Part shown: positions 33,741-43,133 of the stretch, one piece after another
How the letters are laid out: each line of letters opens with the position of its first letter
Numbering within the stretch: position 1 is the first letter of the stretch
Origin: Paraburkholderia dioscoreae
GTDB taxonomy: Bacteria > Pseudomonadota > Gammaproteobacteria > Burkholderiales > Burkholderiaceae
Direction of reading: 5' to 3'
Length of the DNA: 64,000 bases
NCBI RefSeq assembly: GCF_902459535.1
Contig: NZ_LR699554.1
Span: forward strand, 3,441,045-3,505,044
Position numbers and translations under genes: made by a program
Notes under the pieces: generated by a model
The model's database searches: none
Told to the model about the DNA's origin: nothing
Seen by the model: the letters and a program-made list of their open reading frames with translations, nothing else

Positions 33741-34354
33741 AAGCTTGCGTCGAAACGCTGCATGCGAAGCGCAACGCGCCGCGCATAGCCACGTCCGCCG
33801 CCGCTGTAGCGGAGCAACGCGGCATCGAGATTGCCGCCATTTTCGTCGAGATAGCGGCGCAGAATGGTCGAGCCGATCCGCACGTTGATTGCCGGATCGG
33901 TCAGATCGGCCGCGCCGGCAATCAATTGCGGATGCGCCGCCGGCAAGATCTGCATGAGCCCCCGCGCGCCCGCGACGCTGACCGCATTGCGATCGAAGCT
34001 CGATTCGACCGCCATCACGGCGAGCAGCAAGATGGGTGAGATAGCGTGGCGATCCGCTTCGATCAGTACCGCACGGGCAATCTTCAGCGATTCCGTCGGC
34101 GCCACGCGAAACTGCGCGCGCAGCACGGCGGTGATATCGCTGAGAGTCGGCAAGCCGGCTTCCAGAGTGGCGTCGCTCGCGACGAGCGGAGCCGATACGG
34201 CCGACTGTGCATCGGTATCAGTCTCGGCGGCATGCGCGGCAGCAGCGAACGAGAACATGATCGCCGCAAGCATGATCTTGAAACCGCGAGTTGCCGGGTA
34301 ACGGTCGGCTCTTCGTCGTGGTGACACACCTTCCAGAGCGCTATCTCCATGCAT
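33728..34354 (-). CDS. lytic transglycosylase (SLT-type) exported protein
   Basis: A 208-residue protein with a long basic N-terminus and signal core (IMLAAIMFSFAAAAHA). The SLT domain contains AVMAVESSFDRNAVS, whose Glu is the catalytic acid, then GARGLMQILPAAH and INVRIGSTILRRYLDENGGNLDAALLRYSGG. It cleaves peptidoglycan glycan strands in the periplasm, forming 1,6-anhydro ends. The ATG at 34354 has AGGAAG seven bases upstream; an internal ATG at 34273 would also leave a signal peptide. Confidence 0.88.
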   Translation of the reverse strand: MHGDSALEGVSPRRRADRYPATRGFKIMLAAIMFSFAAAAHAAETDTDAQSAVSAPLVASDATLEAGLPTLSDITAVLRAQFRVAPTESLKIARAVLIEADRHAISPILLLAVMAVESSFDRNAVSVAGARGLMQILPAAHPQLIAGAADLTDPAINVRIGSTILRRYLDENGGNLDAALLRYSGGGRGYARRVALRMQRFDASLRRE

Positions 34355-34519
34355 ATTTTCGCTTCCTGACCGGGATCCCTCGACCTTACCGGGCTGGATA
34401 TAGCGAATCGCAATAGAAATGGGGGTGCGCCGTAAAATGCTTATAAAGATGTGGCGGCGCGTGGTGCATCGCGCGGGGTCTATGCGGGGTCTATGCAGGC
34501 AAAGGCAGAAGCACAGCCG

Positions 34520-35233
34520 TCAATCGGCTGCCGGATTCAATTGCGCCAAAGCGCCCAGTTTGTGCACATCGGTAATTTCGATTTCCGCATAACCGAGCTT
34601 CAGCGCACCTTGCGTTTCGAACTGCTTCAGTATCTGGTTGATGGTTTGCCGGGACAGCGCCAGCATCATCGCGAGATCCTCCTGCGGGACTTTGAGCACG
34701 CGCCGCAATGCGCCGGGCTCGCCGTAGCCGCCCGCCATCAATAACAAACGGCGCGCCACGCGCTGCGCTGCGGGCAGCAACGCGGCTTCTTCGATCGCGT
34801 CGAAAGCAAGGCGTAGTTTTTGCGTCAACAGCAAACCGAACACGTGCCAATAAGCCGGCGTGCGTTCGAGCAGTTCGGCGAGCGCGGCGCGCGGCACATG
34901 AAACAGCTCGGAATCGCGCTCGGCATACGCATCATGGGTTCGCGGCCGATTGTCGAACAGCGCGATCTCGCCGAACCAGTTCACCGGTTCGATGACGGCG
35001 AGCAAAGCCTCCTTGCCCGCCGAACTGGCCGCACCGATTCTCACCAGGCCGTCGAGCACGCAATAGAGGCCGTCGTCGGAATCACCGCGTGTGAAGAGCC
35101 GTTGACCGGCGGCGAGCCGTTCGAGACGCCCCGCTTCGACCAGTTGCGCCCGCATGGCAGCCGGCGCCGAGCGAAACCACGCGCTGCGCTCGAGCACCGC
35201 GGCAAGCTTGTTCGATGGAAAACTCGCAGTCAT
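34520..35233 (-). CDS. Crp/Fnr family transcriptional regulator
   Basis: A 237-residue protein with an N-terminal cyclic-nucleotide-binding beta-roll (GQRLFTRGDSDDGLYCVLDGLVRIG and WFGEIALFDNRPRTHDAYAE) and a C-terminal Crp-type helix-turn-helix (VPQEDLAMMLALSRQTINQILKQFETQGAL). It has no Fnr-type N-terminal cysteines. The residues at the cAMP phosphate pocket (GEIALFDNRPRTHDA) retain the Arg. It probably responds to a nucleotide or acts without ligand. It is divergent from the Mpo1-like gene across 91 bases. Confidence 0.88.
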   Translation of the reverse strand: MTASFPSNKLAAVLERSAWFRSAPAAMRAQLVEAGRLERLAAGQRLFTRGDSDDGLYCVLDGLVRIGAASSAGKEALLAVIEPVNWFGEIALFDNRPRTHDAYAERDSELFHVPRAALAELLERTPAYWHVFGLLLTQKLRLAFDAIEEAALLPAAQRVARRLLLMAGGYGEPGALRRVLKVPQEDLAMMLALSRQTINQILKQFETQGALKLGYAEIEITDVHKLGALAQLNPAAD

Positions 35234-35324
35234 AGGACGGCACCCGTGTCCGATTGTCGGCTACCCGATGGTTTCAAATTCCGCTGCCCGCGATTATGCT
35301 GACTTTAACCAGGGAGCGGGATCC

Positions 35325-35864
35325 ATGAGAACGCTGACGCAACAGCTGACGCAATACGCGGCCTACCATCGTGACCGGCGCAATATCGCCACGCACTTCA
35401 TCGGCATTCCGATGATCGTGCTGGCGTTGGCGACGTTGTTGAGCCGGCCCGCTTTTGCTGTGGGCGCGTTACCGATGACGCTATCGCCGGCTTGGGTGCT
35501 ATTCGTCGCGGCCACGCTCTACTACCTCGTGCTCGACGTGCCGCTCGGCGTAATGATGGCGTTCGTGTCCGCGTTATGTGTCGCGTTCGGCCAGTGGGCG
35601 GCGGCGCAATCCACGCTGGCGTGGCTCGTTATCGGCGTCGGTCTCTTTCTGGTCGGCTGGGTGTTTCAGTTCGTCGGCCATGTTGCTTACGAGCATCGCA
35701 AGCCTGCCTTCGTCGACGACGTGATCGGCCTGCTGATCGGACCGCTGTTCGTGCTTGCGGAAGCGTTGTTCGGCTTCGGCTGGCGACCCGCGCTGCGCGA
35801 AGCGATCGAGGCACAAGTCGGTCCGACGCGTATCAATGCGGACCGTACAGCGGCGCATCACTAG
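35325..35864 (+). CDS. Mpo1-like (DUF962) membrane protein
   Basis: A 179-residue protein with four to five membrane helices. YAAYHRDRRNIATHFIGIPMIVLALA and FQFVGHVAYEHRKPAFVDDVIGLLIGPLFVLAE carry the conserved histidines of the DUF962/Mpo1 family. In yeast Mpo1 is an iron-dependent dioxygenase acting on 2-hydroxy fatty acids. A bacterial lipid-modifying role is inference. The ATG has GGGAG nearby. Confidence 0.85.
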   Translation: MRTLTQQLTQYAAYHRDRRNIATHFIGIPMIVLALATLLSRPAFAVGALPMTLSPAWVLFVAATLYYLVLDVPLGVMMAFVSALCVAFGQWAAAQSTLAWLVIGVGLFLVGWVFQFVGHVAYEHRKPAFVDDVIGLLIGPLFVLAEALFGFGWRPALREAIEAQVGPTRINADRTAAHH

Positions 35865-35914
35865 AGCGCGCCGCCTGATTCACCATCTGCATGTTCGATG
35901 CAGATCAATCCGGA

Positions 35915-36811
35915 TCAGCCCGGCGCGAGGCGAACGAGACGCACGCTATGCAATGCCGTCAACGCGACCGCGATCCAGATTGGAATGTAGGTGGCCAACT
36001 GTGCGGCGCCAAGTGTTTCGCCGAGCAACGTGATCGAGACCAGTACCAGCAGCACCGGCTCGACATAGCCGAGAATGCCGAACAACGCGACCGGCAACAG
36101 GCGGCTCGCCTTCAGATACGAAGCCAGCGCAATGGTGCTCAACGCGCCGAGGCCGGGCAACAACAGGCACCACATATCCGCGCGCCCGACGATCAATGCC
36201 AGCGAATCGCTGCTGAACGCCAACACGATCGCCACCGGCAGGAGCAGCATCATCTCCACGGTGAACATGGCCAGCGAATCCTGATTGATCTTGCGGCGCA
36301 ACACGAAATACGGTGGATAGCCGAGCGCGACCAGCAAGGTCGGCCACGAAAAAGCACCGGTCATCCACAGTTCATGGCCTACGCCCGCAGCGGCGCAAGC
36401 AACGGCCAACCACTGCAGACCGTCGAGACGCTCGTGATAGTAGAAGCGCCCGACAAGCACCATCACCAGCGGCAGCAGGAAATAGCCCAGCGAGACTTCG
36501 AGCATCCTTCCATGCAGCGGCGCCCAGAGGAACACCCACAGTTGCGCGCCGAGCAGGGCCGCGCTCACGGTCATCGCCGCGCCGAGCCTCGGCTCGGTCA
36601 CCATGCGGTAAAGAAGCTGCCGGAGAATAGGCAGGCGCTTTCGCAATGCGATCAGCAATAACGCGCCAGGCACAGTCCACACGATGCGCCACGCGAAAAT
36701 GTCGAGCCCGCTCAGTGGCGCGAGCAGTGTTGCGTAAGCGGAGAGTAATGCAAACATCGCCGACGCGCCGACCGACAACGCGATACCGCGCTTTGGGTCA
36801 TACTGGTTCAT
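35915..36811 (-). CDS. rarD: EamA-type transporter RarD
   Basis: A 298-residue inner-membrane protein of the RarD branch of the drug/metabolite transporter superfamily, with ten predicted helices. MNQYDPKRGIALSVGASAMFALLSAYATLL at the N-terminus and FAWRIVWTVPGALLL are characteristic. It probably exports small metabolites; chloramphenicol sensitivity is the phenotype linked to the name. It stands alone, with no visible partner. Confidence 0.85.
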   Translation of the reverse strand: MNQYDPKRGIALSVGASAMFALLSAYATLLAPLSGLDIFAWRIVWTVPGALLLIALRKRLPILRQLLYRMVTEPRLGAAMTVSAALLGAQLWVFLWAPLHGRMLEVSLGYFLLPLVMVLVGRFYYHERLDGLQWLAVACAAAGVGHELWMTGAFSWPTLLVALGYPPYFVLRRKINQDSLAMFTVEMMLLLPVAIVLAFSSDSLALIVGRADMWCLLLPGLGALSTIALASYLKASRLLPVALFGILGYVEPVLLVLVSITLLGETLGAAQLATYIPIWIAVALTALHSVRLVRLAPG

Positions 36812-37409
36812 TGAACGCCCTGTCGCGCAGTCGCTTTGGCAGTCGGTGCAGATGCGTGTGGGTAGGCTGATGGTTGTATTTGCAGCGCAGCATGCAGTCC
36901 CGCGGCGTTAGTCGTTGTCATTGGAATTGAAGTCTCACAAGCGGTCTCACAGCGTTCTCACCAGCGGGCAGTGCAAATCAGGCGCTGCGTTTTTCGTCTT
37001 CGAAAGCGACGCAATCCGGCATTCTAGACGGGTATCCGGCCACCGGTCTGCTGGCGTCTACAAGCAGACTGCAATTATTCCGTGCGCATTGCGCGTCGGT
37101 GCACTAGAACATAACTGCACGTGCGACCGGCCACGTCGCGATTTTTCAGCGGCAACATCGCACACTCTCGCGCAATGCGGCTCAAGCGCGAATCTTGCTA
37201 CGAAGTATGGCGACGCTGTTGGCGGCGTCGCTCGCAACCCCACAGGAAGTCCTCGTGGGACAGCATGTGCAGCATCCATGGGCCGGCAATGGCAGTCCTA
37301 CGGACCATGCCCGCCCTTCTTCCCCACGGCACGCCTCAACTGTGCTTCACCGCGCGTGCCGCCGCCCCGGCAGCAATCCCGCTTATCGAATGTGACTACT
37401 GGAGACAGC
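36812..37409. other. intergenic stretch upstream of egtD with an operator-like match
   Basis: 598 bases between rarD and egtD. No EgtB, GATase or other gene is visible, and the open frame that extends egtD upstream to 36915 has no family-like sequence. CCGTGCGCATTGCGC (37080-37094) resembles the operator of the catabolic locus. TAGAACATAA (37105-37114) recalls the string beside two of its copies. Confidence 0.4.
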
Positions 37410-38390
37410 ATGACCCAGCCAGCCCTATCGCACGACGCATCGCCCGATCTGCGTGCCGCCTTCGCCGCCGAGGTTCGCGCGGGTCTCACCCATACGCCGC
37501 AAAAAGAATTGCCGTCGAAGTATCTGTACGACGAAGTAGGCTCCGCGCTGTTCGAAGTGATTACCGTGCTGCCGGAGTACGGCGTGACCCGCGCCGAGGA
37601 ACGCCTGCTCGCGAAGCACGCCGCAGACATCGTCGCGCACCTGCCGCATGACGTGACGGTCGCCGAACTCGGCAGCGGCAGCGGCCGTAAAACACGGCGC
37701 ATTCTGGAAGCACTGTGTAAAAAACGCCCCACTTCTTACTGCCCGATTGAAATTTCGCGCAGCGCATTGCAGTTGTGCAGGCGCGAACTCGGCGACATCG
37801 AACGCATTTCGATCGTGGGTTATGAACGCGATTACCTGGCCGGCCTCGCCGAAGTGAGCAAGCAACGCGCAACGGACGAACGGTTACTCGTACTGTTTCT
37901 TGGCAGTACGATCGGTAATTTCGGCAGACTTGCGGCGACGCGTTTTCTGCGCGATATCCGCAACATGCTCGCGCCCGGCGACGCGTTGCTGCTCGGCACG
38001 GATCTGATCAAGCCGACGCCCGTACTGGTCGCCGCCTACGACGACTCGATCGGCGTCACTGCGTCGTTCAATCTGAATCTGCTGGCGCGCATCAATCGCG
38101 AGCTCGATGGCGACTTCCCGCTAGATGCATTCGAACACGTCGCGCGCTTCAACCCGGACGCGCGCAGCATCGAAATGCATCTGCGGGCAAAACGCGATAT
38201 CACCGCGCACGTGGGCGCGGCGCAATTGACGGTGTCGCTCAAAGCGGGCGAAACGATCTGGACGGAGAGCAGCCACAAGTATCGCGCGGAAGAAATGCCC
38301 GCGATTGCCGACGACGCCGGCTTCGTGTGCAGCCATCAATGGGTCGAGGAAGAATGGGGCTTTGCGGAAAGCCTGCTCGTGGCGCGGTGA
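37410..38390 (+). CDS. egtD: L-histidine N-alpha-methyltransferase EgtD
   Basis: A 326-residue SAM methyltransferase. KYLYDEVGSALFEVITVLPEYGVTRAE is the EgtD signature, AELGSGSGRKTR binds SAM, and LFLGSTIGNF and GTDLIKP follow. The enzyme trimethylates histidine to hercynine, the first step of ergothioneine synthesis. The ATG at 37410 has GGAG eight bases before it. EgtB, which usually lies beside egtD, is absent here, so the gene is orphan in this window. A strong terminator follows. Confidence 0.92.
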   Translation: MTQPALSHDASPDLRAAFAAEVRAGLTHTPQKELPSKYLYDEVGSALFEVITVLPEYGVTRAEERLLAKHAADIVAHLPHDVTVAELGSGSGRKTRRILEALCKKRPTSYCPIEISRSALQLCRRELGDIERISIVGYERDYLAGLAEVSKQRATDERLLVLFLGSTIGNFGRLAATRFLRDIRNMLAPGDALLLGTDLIKPTPVLVAAYDDSIGVTASFNLNLLARINRELDGDFPLDAFEHVARFNPDARSIEMHLRAKRDITAHVGAAQLTVSLKAGETIWTESSHKYRAEEMPAIADDAGFVCSHQWVEEEWGFAESLLVAR

Positions 38391-38435
38391 ACGCGGCGGG
38401 CCGCTGACTCACTTAAGTAGCGGCACAAAAACAGC

Positions 38436-38478
38436 AAGGCGTCGCGCCATCGGCATGATGGCGCGACGCCTTTTCTTT
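38436..38478 (+). terminator. Rho-independent terminator after egtD
   Basis: A perfect 15-base stem (38436-38450 with 38458-38472) closes a CGGCATG loop and enters TTTTCTTT. It lies between convergent egtD and the acylphosphatase gene. Confidence 0.92.
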
Positions 38479-38492
38479 GGGTAGAAGTCGGC

Positions 38493-38786
38493 TCAGTGCT
38501 GTTCGAAGCGTTCGTAACGCTTCTCGGTCGAGCGCTCTTCGCCGCTGACCTCAGTCACGCGCGCCGCCGGCGGTCCGTGACGCAGCCACGACAACATGCG
38601 GTCCACCTGGTTGGCCGAGCCTTGCAACATGGCTTCGACGGAACCGTCGTCGAGATTCGCCACCCATCCCTTGATTCCGAGCGCGTGGGCCTGCCGCACG
38701 GTCGCGTGGCGAAAGCCGACGCCCTGCACGGTGCCGCGCACCCGCACGTAATATGTTTCGATCCGCTGATCCAGATCCGGGGCCAT
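38493..38786 (-). CDS. acyP: acylphosphatase
   Basis: A 97-residue alpha/beta sandwich enzyme. VRGTVQGVGFRHATVRQA contains the phosphate-binding loop and catalytic Arg. IKGWVANLDDGSVEAMLQG holds the catalytic Asn. It hydrolyses acyl phosphates in the cytoplasm. The ATG at 38786 matches normal family length; the longer frame to 38852 would add 22 residues lacking homology. Confidence 0.92.
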   Translation of the reverse strand: MAPDLDQRIETYYVRVRGTVQGVGFRHATVRQAHALGIKGWVANLDDGSVEAMLQGSANQVDRMLSWLRHGPPAARVTEVSGEERSTEKRYERFEQH

Positions 38787-38997
38787 GCCGTCCTCTCCTC
38801 TGTCGGCCGGAGTTAGCGCTTCAGCACTGACTCCGGTCCCATGCAAACGCAAAAATCTTCAAGCCGGCATTCTAGTCGCGTCACGGCAAGCTTGCTCGGC
38901 AACGCGCCTCCAGCCGTCCGCTCGGGCCGCCCGCGCGACACGCAACACGCGCGCCACGTACAATCCGTCGACTGTCACGCAGGGAAATGGAAACAGA

Positions 38998-40008
38998 ATG
39001 ACCGAACAGAATCGCGATCTCGTACTCGTGACCGGCGCCTCCGGCTTCGTCGGCTCGTCGGTGGCACGCGTCGCGCAACAGAAGGGTTTCAGGGTGCGTG
39101 TGCTGGTACGCGCCACCAGTCCGCGTCAAAACGTCGAGTCGCTGGACGCGGAAATCGTGGTCGGCGACATGCGCGATGAAGCGTCGATGCGCAACGCGCT
39201 GCGCGGCGTACGCTATCTGCTGCACGTGGCCGCCGACTATCGCCTGTGGGCGCCGGACCCGAGCGAGATCGAGCGCTCGAACCTGGAAGGCACCGAGGCG
39301 ACGATGCGCGCGGCGCTGAAGGAAGGCGTCGAGCGCATCGTCTACACGAGCAGCGTGGCAACGCTGAAAGTGACCAGTTCCGGCCAGTCCGCCGATGAAA
39401 CCTCGCCGCTCAAAGCCGATCAGGCCATTGGCGTGTACAAGCGCAGCAAGGTGCTGGCCGAACGCGCGGTGGAGCGGATGATCGCGGAAGACGGCCTGCC
39501 CGCCGTGGTCGTCAATCCGTCCACGCCGATCGGTCCGCGCGACGTCAAACCAACGCCGACCGGACGCATCATCGTGGAAGCGGCGCTCGGCAAGATTCCG
39601 GCGTTCGTCGACACGGGGCTCAACCTCGTGCACGTAGACGACGTCGCGGCCGGCCATTTCCTCGCGCTCGAACGCGGCAAGATCGGCGAGCGCTATATCC
39701 TGGGCGGCGAAAATCTGTCGCTTCAACAGATGCTCGCGGATATCGCGGCGCTGACCGGCCGCAAGGCGCCAACACTGAGCCTGCCGCGCTGGCCGCTCTA
39801 TCCGCTGGCGATGGGCGCCGAAGCGATCGCCAAGATCACGAAACGCGAACCGTTCGTCACCGTCGACGGTTTGAAAATGTCGAAGAACAAGATGTATTTC
39901 ACGTCGGCGAAAGCGGAACGCGAGCTCGGCTATCGTGCGCGACCCTACCGCCAGGGTCTGGGCGACGCGCTCGACTGGTTCCGGCAAGCGGGCTATCTGA
40001 AGGCCTGA
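38998..40008 (+). CDS. hpnA: hopanoid-associated sugar epimerase HpnA
   Basis: A 336-residue extended SDR. VLVTGASGFVGSSVAR binds NAD(P), VYTSSVATL and the YKRSK motif give the active-site Ser and Tyr-x3-Lys. The length and ASGFVGS N-terminus match HpnA, the sugar epimerase/dehydratase of hopanoid clusters. The ATG at 38998 is close to the family start. It leads the hopanoid locus, but its exact reaction has not been established. Confidence 0.9.
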   Translation: MTEQNRDLVLVTGASGFVGSSVARVAQQKGFRVRVLVRATSPRQNVESLDAEIVVGDMRDEASMRNALRGVRYLLHVAADYRLWAPDPSEIERSNLEGTEATMRAALKEGVERIVYTSSVATLKVTSSGQSADETSPLKADQAIGVYKRSKVLAERAVERMIAEDGLPAVVVNPSTPIGPRDVKPTPTGRIIVEAALGKIPAFVDTGLNLVHVDDVAAGHFLALERGKIGERYILGGENLSLQQMLADIAALTGRKAPTLSLPRWPLYPLAMGAEAIAKITKREPFVTVDGLKMSKNKMYFTSAKAERELGYRARPYRQGLGDALDWFRQAGYLKA

Positions 40009-40144
40009 TGCGGATCCGAACGCGCGGCCCGCGCCGGACAATACGGTATAGCCGCAAGCATTTGTTACAACGTCACCGTGTTAGCGACAGGTAAAAGCCT
40101 ACGCGCAGCAGGTAAAATCGTAGGTCTTACCAGAGAAACCTCGC

Positions 40145-40684
40145 ATGAATCTTCACGAACAGCTCGGCGCACTGGAAATGGGCGTCGATCAGCTCATTCA
40201 GGCTGTCGTGGCCCCGCAGGCCGAAAACATCCCCGAGACACCCGCTCACACCGCCGCGCCACAAACGGCGGCGGATCCGATCGCGACCGAATCCACCGCG
40301 CAAGCGGTTGCGGCTGGGACCGAGGCGGCCGTCGAAGACAAGGCACCGGCCCCGCAGCTTCAGCCCACGCTCGAAATCAATCGTCCCGCGCAGAACGAGA
40401 TCACGATGACGATCGGCGGCCAGACGGTCGCGCTGCGCGCGGAGCAGATCGGCCAACTGATCGAGGAATTGTCGAACGCGCGCGCCTCGATGACGCCGGA
40501 ACCGCCGCCTGGAATTCCTACGGGCTGGCGCTTCGTATCCACGAAGAATCCGGTCATGGCGGTGCAAAAGCAGTCGAACGGCGACCGTTTGCTGGTGATG
40601 CGCCATACGGGCCATGGCTGGGTGCCGTTCACGTTCTCGCCGGACATGGTGATCCAGCTCTACATGATGCTCACCAAAGGCTAA
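40145..40684 (+). CDS. hypothetical protein in hopanoid locus
   Basis: A 179-residue hydrophilic protein. A disordered Pro/Ala/Glu-rich segment (residues 25-75) separates an N-terminal helix (MNLHEQLGALEMGVDQLIQAVV) from a folded C-terminal part (EITMTIGGQTVALRAEQIGQLIEELSNARA, then GWRFVSTKNPVMAVQKQSNGDRLLVMRHTG). I recognise it only as a Burkholderiaceae-type hypothetical. It has its own leader, in which the string CAGGTAAAA occurs twice (40087 and 40109). Confidence 0.75.
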   Translation: MNLHEQLGALEMGVDQLIQAVVAPQAENIPETPAHTAAPQTAADPIATESTAQAVAAGTEAAVEDKAPAPQLQPTLEINRPAQNEITMTIGGQTVALRAEQIGQLIEELSNARASMTPEPPPGIPTGWRFVSTKNPVMAVQKQSNGDRLLVMRHTGHGWVPFTFSPDMVIQLYMMLTKG

Positions 40685-40744
40685 TGTGAAAAAGCGGCGC
40701 CCGAGAGCGCTGCTTTCCCATTCCGACCGTTTCTGAGCGCTGCT

Positions 40745-41917
40745 TCAGCGTTCCTGCACTGGCGCCTGAACACGCGCCTTCCACTGCCCGCCCTTGCCAC
40801 GCCAGTAGCGCACCGCCGACGCAAACGTCGCGCCGACATAAAACAGCGCGACCAGCGGCAGAAATGGCGCCCACAGCGGCGAGCGGCGATAGTAGCTGAG
40901 CATCGGCGCATAAGCGCAGCACATGGCCGCCCAGGCAAGCCATGCGGGCCACCCCGTCGGACCGAGCACCAGTGCGGCCACCGGCGGCATCAGATAGATG
41001 ATCGTCATGCCCACCAGCGTGCCCGCCAGCAGCAACGGCGAGTAATGCAACTGCGTGAAAGCCGTGCGCGCGATCATGTTCCAGACCTCACGCCAGCTGT
41101 CGTACGGACGCAGCGATACGCTGCGCGCCGCCACATCCAGCCGGATCGGATGGCGCCCCGTGCCGCGATGCTTGATTCGTGCGGCCAGGCTGCAATCGTC
41201 GATCAGCTCGGCGCGGATCGACTCGATGCCGCCCGCTTCTTCCAGCGCGCTACGGCGCACCAGCATGCAGCCGCCTGCGGCCGCCGCCGTACGATTGCGC
41301 GGGTTGTTGACCCACGAGAACGGATACAGCTTGGCAAAGAAGAAGACGAACGCGGGAATCAGCGCCTTTTCCCAGAACGAATCGCAGCGCAGGCGGACCA
41401 TCAGCGAGACGAGATCACGCTGTTCCGCGTCCGCGCGCGCGACGAGTTGCGCAACCGCGTCGGCGGGATGGCCGATGTCGGCGTCCGTCAGCAGCAGAAA
41501 GTCCGCCGGCAAGCCGAGCGTGCGCACGGCCTCGATACCTTGCGACTGCGCCCACACCTTGCCCGACCAGCCCGGCGGCAGCGGCTTCGCGCTCAGCACG
41601 GTCAGGCGGTCGGGGCACTGCAACTGCAACGCGGCCGCCCGGGCGGCGTCGGCGGTGCCGTCGGTGCTGTGGTCGTCCACGACGATCACGTGGAATTCGC
41701 CCGGATAGTCCTGCTGAAGCAGCGTGGTGACCGCCTCTGCAATCACATCGACTTCATTGCGGGCCGGCACCACGGCGGCAACCGCCGGCCAGGACGCGCG
41801 CGGCCCGATGGTGAGCGGCGCGGCAGGACGCGCGCGCCAGAAACCGCCGCGCGCGAACAGCAACACACACCAGATCAGCAGGGAAACACACGAAAGAAGA
41901 AACAGAACCACCGCCAT
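40745..41917 (-). CDS. hpnB: hopanoid-associated glycosyltransferase HpnB
   Basis: A 390-residue GT2 glycosyltransferase. N-terminal membrane helix, then VVPARNEVDVIAEAV, VIVVDDHSTDGTAD and LLLTDADIGHP (DxD-type metal site), and a C-terminal group of membrane helices. These match HpnB of hopanoid clusters, where a role in sugar head-group addition is proposed. Its ATG overlaps the hpnC stop codon (TAATG), so both are translated from one message. Confidence 0.9.
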   Translation of the reverse strand: MAVVLFLLSCVSLLIWCVLLFARGGFWRARPAAPLTIGPRASWPAVAAVVPARNEVDVIAEAVTTLLQQDYPGEFHVIVVDDHSTDGTADAARAAALQLQCPDRLTVLSAKPLPPGWSGKVWAQSQGIEAVRTLGLPADFLLLTDADIGHPADAVAQLVARADAEQRDLVSLMVRLRCDSFWEKALIPAFVFFFAKLYPFSWVNNPRNRTAAAAGGCMLVRRSALEEAGGIESIRAELIDDCSLAARIKHRGTGRHPIRLDVAARSVSLRPYDSWREVWNMIARTAFTQLHYSPLLLAGTLVGMTIIYLMPPVAALVLGPTGWPAWLAWAAMCCAYAPMLSYYRRSPLWAPFLPLVALFYVGATFASAVRYWRGKGGQWKARVQAPVQER

Positions 41918-42783
41918 TAAGCATTACCCTCGATTGAACGCGCTGCCACACCGACGCGCCGCGACAGCCACATCACTGCAGTGCGGGCCGCGACGACGCA
42001 CCAGTCAAACGTATTGAGTTCCGGCCGCTCGCGAAACACGTCGTAGCCTGCCTTCTCGATCCGTTCGAGGAAGCGCAGGCCGCCGTGAATGGCGCCGCAT
42101 AACTCGATTCCCAGCCGGCCGGAAATGCGCAATGCAAGCGGCGCGCCGCGCACCAGCATCTCCCGGACGAAGGACACTTCATGTGCCATGAGCGCGCGCC
42201 AGTCCTGATCGGCGACACCGTTGGCGATATGCGCCTCGCTCACGTTGAAGCGCCGCAGGTCCGCGAGCGGCAGATACAAGCGGTCCTTTTTCCAGTCGGC
42301 GGAGACGTCGAGCCAGAAACTGATCAACTGCGACGCCGTGCAGATCGCGTCGGCGTCGGCGAGATTTTCCGGCGTGGCCGCGCCGATCAGGTGCAGCATC
42401 AGATGCCCGAGCGGATTCGCCGAGTGGCGGCAATAGTCCAGCAGCGCGGCCCGGTCGGCATAGCGGCTGGTGTCGATATCCTGAGCGCACGCATGCAGCA
42501 GATCGTAGAACGGCGCGAGCGGTAGTTTATACTGCGCCACGACACCGGCGAGCTTGCCGAACAGATGCGGGTGCACCGGCGCCGCGCGCCGCGCCGCCAC
42601 CGCGTCGAGGCCGGCGCGGAAGTCGGCGAGACGGGCGTGCCGTTCGGCCGCGCTCCAGTCGCCTTCGTCGGCAATGTCGCCCGCCGTGCGGACGACCTGA
42701 TAGATTATGCCGACAGGCGCGCGCAGCGCCTTTGGCAGCAACACGCTCGCGACCGGAAAATTTTCGTACTGATCGACGTCCAT
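41917..42783 (-). CDS. hpnC: hydroxysqualene synthase HpnC
   Basis: A 288-residue squalene/phytoene synthase-fold protein. RTAGDIADEGDW is the first Asp-rich site and SFWLDVSADWKKDRLYLP the second. In the HpnCDE pathway (characterised in Rhodopseudomonas and Zymomonas), HpnC turns presqualene diphosphate into hydroxysqualene. GAGG lies eight bases before the ATG. It is first in a two-gene leftward unit with hpnB, away from its partners hpnD and hpnE. Confidence 0.92.
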   Translation of the reverse strand: MDVDQYENFPVASVLLPKALRAPVGIIYQVVRTAGDIADEGDWSAAERHARLADFRAGLDAVAARRAAPVHPHLFGKLAGVVAQYKLPLAPFYDLLHACAQDIDTSRYADRAALLDYCRHSANPLGHLMLHLIGAATPENLADADAICTASQLISFWLDVSADWKKDRLYLPLADLRRFNVSEAHIANGVADQDWRALMAHEVSFVREMLVRGAPLALRISGRLGIELCGAIHGGLRFLERIEKAGYDVFRERPELNTFDWCVVAARTAVMWLSRRVGVAARSIEGNA

Positions 42784-43133
42784 CCAGCGAGCCTCGAAAC
42801 CCTTTTGTAATGCGGGCGCCGCAGCGCCGCAGGACTACGTAGTTTAAGGGTTCCGTTAAACCGCTGCAGCGTGTAATGATTGCCGCACGATTGCCGTGTC
42901 CGCATTGCCGTGAGCCTGCTTGCCGCTCCAGCCGCCGCCTGCCACTGCGGCGCCCGCCCAACACCGGCCGGGCGCCCCCAGAGCAAAGCCGGCCTGATAG
43001 CGTTAGAATGCGCGTTTGGTTTTGCTGTACCGGCTGTCGCCGGGCTCAAGACGTCAACTAATTAGATGATCGCGGCGATAGAGTCATATTTACCGACTTC
43101 TTCGAACCCGCGTCAGTCGGAGTTCGCCAACTT
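42784..43133. promoter_or_regulatory. divergent hpnC / ispH promoter region
   Basis: 350 bases with no coding sequence that I can support. It must hold both promoters. TAGAAT near 43004 is a plausible -10 box for ispH with a leader of about 120 bases. Confidence 0.4.

Noticed and set aside
36915..37409. N-terminal extension of the egtD frame
   Set aside because: The added 165 residues do not resemble EgtD, EgtB or any domain; the ATG at 37410 has a good ribosome site and normal length.
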